In this document: one piece after another, positions 60,443 through 64,000 of the stretch
Position numbering within the stretch: position 1 is the first letter of the stretch
How the letters are laid out: every line of letters starts with the position of its first letter
Assembly: GCA_018136815.1 (NCBI GenBank)
Contig: CM030933.1
Location: 5,162,282 to 5,226,281, forward strand
Direction of reading: 5' to 3'
From: Isochrysis galbana
Taxonomy: Eukaryota; Haptophyta; Isochrysidales; Isochrysidaceae
Length of the DNA: 64,000 nt
The notes under the pieces: generated by a model
Database searches by the model: none
What the model saw: only the letters and a program-made list of their open reading frames with translations
What the model was told of the DNA's origin: nothing
Translations under genes and position numbers: made by a program

Positions 60443-62206
60443 TTAGCCCTCAATGCGCTCGGCAAATTGCATGTACACAGAGTGAAGGTCGCTCATATGC
60501 CACAATCCGAGTAATTGTAAGATAGCTATGGTGCGGCAGCGGACGTTCCACCGGCCCATCACACAAGGGTCATCTTTCGACCGCACATTTTGCCACTCCT
60601 CGCGCGGCGGACCCTCGACGTAGATATCTGTTTGGATGAAGGTGAGGCTGCCAACTAGGGTATGGACTAACATAAGATTGAACTGGAGGAGCAGCTCCTC
60701 GGCATCGAGCATAGGGCCTCCCTCTCGGGCATACTCATCAATGAAGCAGCGTATAAGAGGTGAAATGTGCCTCGCAAGCACGTCCGGCTCGGCTCCGGAG
60801 AGACAACCCATCATGATGCCCGCGAAGGGTGCCCGCTGGCAATTGTACCAATCGAGAAGTCCCGCCTCAAGGTCTCCATTTGCGGACCGCCAGAAGAAGG
60901 CATTGTCAACTTGCAAGTTGGGGTGGATGAGCGCGCAGTAGGCAGAATCCCGGGAGACGTAGCGCTTGGCTGCGTCGAAGTAGGTCGCGCAATCCATTAT
61001 GTTACGCTCAAACTCGTCGAGGAATGAATCGCTGCACAAGTGCCGTGGGAAGAGATGCGGCGCAACGCGCGTGGAGAATTCGCGGAGCGATGCACATTGC
61101 GCCTGCGCCCATCGCCGCGACAAGTCACGTCTTGCTGGCGTGTCCGGCGGGAGGGAGCCAGAGTCGACGCCCCCAAAGCATGTGGACACTGCGCTGAAGC
61201 GCCCACACTTATCTGCTGCGGCGACCCGCGCCATCGCGCGAAAAAGCGCATAGTAGTATTCGTGAGCATCGCACAGCCGATCATCTTGATATTTACCGCA
61301 CTTTGGCAAAAGCGTCAGCCCGGGGTATGAGGGATCGGCCTTACCAAATGGAATACACTCAGTGATGAGGACATAGTCGGATGTTGCGCGGCTGATGTCT
61401 GCGAAGTAGAGCTTTGGGATACGCACCGGCATAAGATCCTCGGCTAGAACATATACTGAGAGCTCGCGCGCGTCGCCATCGCCATAGTGGGAGGAGAGTA
61501 TCGCCCGCCACTTGGGGTTGGCGTGCGAGTGACCGGCCACAGGCCAGGGAAGCTTGCAGAAGAGTGTCGTGTGGAGGCCTACCGATGAAGGCTGGTACTC
61601 CACCTGCAGCACGGCCTTGATGCCTGCGCCGCCTTGCGCGTCATCGCCCTGAAGAGGCAGTTCTTCTACCAATGTGATACGGGCCACACAAGAAGACTCG
61701 CCGAGTACCAGGGAGCTGCGCAGCGCTCTAGTCAGCCACGGTGCACCAAAGCCAGAGCTTTCCGACAAAAGCTCCTCAAACGTACGCGGCAGCCTCAGCC
61801 CGAACCACTCACCGCTGACTGCAGAGGCAGAACCATGGGAGCCGATGGCGTTGGTGCCGAGCCGTCGGTGCGGAGGTAGCGGCTTGAGTAGCCGACGACG
61901 AGAAGAGGCAGGTGTCTCGTCGTTCGAAGTGACGGGCTGCGGCGGCTTCGCAGGAGCCGGCTCTCCAGGTGCCTCCCCGTCCACGCTGAGCGTCCCTTCG
62001 CGCCGTGCCCTGGCGAGTGCGTTGGCCAGCTTCTGCCTGTCTGGCAGCGAGCTGACGCCCACCTCCTTGAGCCGTGTGAGGAGCGTGAGACGGCCGCCGT
62101 CGAGTGCGTCGCACAGCTCGCTCAGTCTCGTCTCGCCCAGCTCGTCGCACAACCGCTCGAGGCCACACTGCGAGAGCAGCGAGCGCAGCCGTCGGTCGGG
62201 CCCCAT
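60443..62206 (-). CDS. SAM-domain plus aminoglycoside-phosphotransferase-fold protein
   Basis: A single frame of 587 residues from ATG 62206. Residues about 5-70 form a SAM-like helical domain (LCDELGETRLSELCDAL; LLTRLKEVGVSSLPDRQKLA). A basic/Pro-rich linker follows, then a kinase-like fold of the phosphotransferase (APH/EcK) type from about 150. It carries a YVLITECIPFG hinge, LIHPNLQVDNAFFW at the catalytic-loop position (H428, N430, D434, N435), and GLLDWYN (D452) at the metal-binding Asp. In classical APH enzymes the loop is H-G-D-x4-N. Here the Asp is replaced by Asn (HPN) with an Asp four residues later. A small-molecule kinase role is possible but activity is uncertain. It is not assigned to a known substrate class. 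Confidence 0.75.
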   Translation of the reverse strand: MGPDRRLRSLLSQCGLERLCDELGETRLSELCDALDGGRLTLLTRLKEVGVSSLPDRQKLANALARARREGTLSVDGEAPGEPAPAKPPQPVTSNDETPASSRRRLLKPLPPHRRLGTNAIGSHGSASAVSGEWFGLRLPRTFEELLSESSGFGAPWLTRALRSSLVLGESSCVARITLVEELPLQGDDAQGGAGIKAVLQVEYQPSSVGLHTTLFCKLPWPVAGHSHANPKWRAILSSHYGDGDARELSVYVLAEDLMPVRIPKLYFADISRATSDYVLITECIPFGKADPSYPGLTLLPKCGKYQDDRLCDAHEYYYALFRAMARVAAADKCGRFSAVSTCFGGVDSGSLPPDTPARRDLSRRWAQAQCASLREFSTRVAPHLFPRHLCSDSFLDEFERNIMDCATYFDAAKRYVSRDSAYCALIHPNLQVDNAFFWRSANGDLEAGLLDWYNCQRAPFAGIMMGCLSGAEPDVLARHISPLIRCFIDEYAREGGPMLDAEELLLQFNLMLVHTLVGSLTFIQTDIYVEGPPREEWQNVRSKDDPCVMGRWNVRCRTIAILQLLGLWHMSDLHSVYMQFAERIEG

Positions 62207-62945
62207 CAGCGCGCACGGCCAACCCCCCCAACCAGCACCCACCAAAAACCAAAAGGGCGGCGCTGGCACGATATACAATATACAATCTCACGGGACTTGG
62301 ATCAAGTTTGTGAAGGGCTTCACAGTGAACCGGAGAGCTTCCTCTACCAACCTTTTCTTGGCGGACAGAGATCATGTCTCGGGGGATCTTATATCTCCTA
62401 GAGTAGAGGCTGCTCGAAAGGGATTCAATAAATTTTTTTCCATCCTTTTCCCTTCCCGTGGTGTCGTGGAGTGAAAGTGAAAGAAGCAATAGTACAAGTA
62501 GCAGTCGGAGTAAAGAAAAGGTGCCCCAAAAGTATCGATTTTCGATTTTGATTGTTGAGCTATTGTTGGAAGGATGACGAATTGGGACTGAGATCTTATG
62601 CTACAAGCTCCCGAGCTTCGATCGATCAGACGGCCTAGGACATATCGCGCACCCGCCACAACAAGAGCACTCGAGGACTCGAGGATTGCTACAAGAGACA
62701 AGAGCTACGCGCGGGTTTCCGACTTGTATAGGCAGACTCGTTAAGCCGTCCATTATCTCGTGCCATCCAGCCACCGAGCATAGGAAGGGCAAGAATCAAG
62801 AATGTCGCAAGAGCAGCTTGGTTGCGTATGTGGTTGCTTACGTGTAGGAGCAAATGCCGTAAGCCCACAGCTTCAACGGCGAACGTTACCTAGCTACTTC
62901 CACATTGAATGATATGGTCCATGGATGGTCACCGATACTTTGAGC
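62207..62945. other. Intergenic
   Basis: No gene is supported between the kinase-fold gene's start and the calpain's 3' end. Confidence 0.5.
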
Positions 62946-64000
62946 TCACAATAGAACGGGCTCCCCACCATTTATGCACTCCAAACACCTGCATCTGCGT
63001 TGTGGGAGGTCACGCGTCTTGCTGCTCGTTTGGTGGCCCATGTACAAGGCTCGACAGCCTTGACACAAGCACCAAAAGCGCGCGCATCCTGTCATGCAGG
63101 CGCACGCTGGGCCACGGACGCAGCCATCATCCTCGTCAAAGCGAAGCGCCAAATCCCTAGCGCCGGTTGAGCGGTCACACACATCCAATTGGTCGAACAG
63201 GGAACAAAAATCCCTAAAGGAAATCCAGAACGAACCCTCATCGGAACCTTCTTGGCGATGCGTTGCACGGTCCGGCCACAGAGCGGTCTGGATCTGCGGG
63301 TGCTTATCCCACAGGCGCGAGTGGTCTGACCAATCGCCGCGCCATTCAAAGGACCCCCATGGATTGCGCAGCTGCATGAGGCGGATGCCAAAAAGCTCCC
63401 GGCATTGCAGCACTGCATATGCGTGGCCTGCCACCAGACCATCCGCGCGTTGGGCTTCGCCAGTGCTGCTCGAGATGGAGGCCCCTAGCACAGCATCGCC
63501 TCGGTCGTATGCAAGGAGAAGCAACCAGAGTTCATCTTGGGTATACTCCTCAGATGTCGAACGCAAACCGCACTTCCGCGGATCGCTAGGGCTTCCCAGC
63601 AAAACTAGGTTGAGGCGGCTCCATTTGGAGCGAGACGTGCGCATCAGACAGAAACAGTGATCTCCTGTCATCACCTGATGGTAGGCATCAAGATAAGTGA
63701 GGCGTGATTTGTCAAGCGACACAAACACAAGGTTTTGGCCTTGCCGATTTCCGCAACTCGCCCTGCAAGCATGCAGTATGGTTCATGCATTGAATGGGGG
63801 CAAGAAACAGCATGAAAAAGACGGTGTGGGTGGTAGATAACTTAGTAGTAGTGTCTACCGTGCGTATGTAGCTCGGGCCAGAACGAGTGAGTTTTTGGTA
63901 TCAAAGTGAATGAAGGGTCCTTGTGACATGCAGACGGGCTGGGTCGAACGCACATGGAGCGCCCACAGAGTCAGTCCACCATGTAGCTTCTCATATGAAC
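62946..64000 (-). CDS. Calpain-type cysteine protease, 3' part only
   Basis: The last visible exon is about 63758-62946. It encodes the second half of a calpain catalytic core: GLVAGHAYAVLQCRE with the catalytic His, GIRLMQLRNPWGSFEWRGDW with the catalytic Asn, then SDHSRLW and SFWISFRDFCSLFDQLDVCD. The C-terminus is Cys-rich (ACACMTGCARFWCLCQGC). A plausible acceptor (CTTGCAG) lies at about 63764-63758. Upstream exons with the catalytic Cys (QGxLGDCW region) lie outside the window or in the unannotated 63765-64000. Calpains are Ca2+-regulated intracellular proteases, and protist versions often add other domains. Confidence 0.85.

Noticed and set aside
1-64000. tRNA and rRNA genes
   Set aside because: I looked for T-loop (GGTTCGA) plus acceptor-stem pairing and for conserved rRNA cores on both strands and found no convincing case by eye. 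A covariance-model scan would be decisive.

Overview
The window is nuclear DNA of a photosynthetic, probably flagellate, unicellular eukaryote. The evidence is spliceosomal GT-AG introns of about 75-170 bp, a cytosolic-type isoleucyl-tRNA synthetase, mitochondrial proteins (an m-AAA protease, a twin CX9C protein, complex III subunit 9), a plastid-type sigma-70 factor, and a TBC1D31/WDR67 homologue (a centriolar-satellite protein in ciliated organisms). GC content is moderately high, with long poly-G/poly-C runs. A haptophyte or a stramenopile microalga fits, but the sequence alone does not decide the lineage. One 100-N scaffold gap lies at 51256-51355.

Layout. 526-3444 is a DNA transposon-like unit (17-bp terminal inverted repeats, 7-bp target duplication) carrying rearranged scraps of a Ty3-type retrotransposon. 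3713-6370 is an orphan two-exon gene. 6719-9705 is a wreck of nested retroelements. Host genes follow: PTPA (9946-11194, minus), a two-TM membrane protein (13333-14261, minus), isoleucyl-tRNA synthetase (15371-19078, plus), retroelement and hAT debris (20962-23150), TBC1D31 (23585-28288, minus), the m-AAA protease (31731-34070, plus), a divergent CHCHD2/10-QCR9 pair (35825-37486), and a PDZ-GOLD-coiled-coil protein (38849-39862, minus). 40368-41762 is a block of inverted and tandem repeats with a small virus-like Cys-rich ORF. 43052-51255 is a large Ty3-type retrotransposon cut by the gap. After the gap come a sigma factor (to 52508), more mobile elements (54051-57250), a PTTG1IP-like protein (58456-59265), a SAM-domain/kinase-fold protein (60443-62206, minus) and the 3' part of a calpain (62946-64000, minus).

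The most notable system is the Ty3-type element at 43052-51255. Its gag and pol lie in one reading frame of about 2,730 codons interrupted by a single TAG, as expected for gag-pol translation by stop-codon readthrough. Between a Ser/Pro-rich leader and the aspartic protease, pol carries an intact domain of the phage/bacterial cytosine-5 DNA methyltransferase-like type (HPPC and ENP motifs). Retrotransposon-borne methyltransferases are known from a few other eukaryotes, but this domain type and arrangement deserve follow-up.

A second theme is a set of non-LTR-like insertions that begin with a short hairpin at their 5' end followed within a few bases by ATGG. The hairpin sequence varies between copies while pairing is largely kept, including a G-C to C-G swap. 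Two of them have clean target-site duplications (16 and 17 bp). Several host genes carry long polypyrimidine tracts on the sense strand just upstream of the start codon, most dramatically between the divergent CHCHD2/10 and QCR9 genes.
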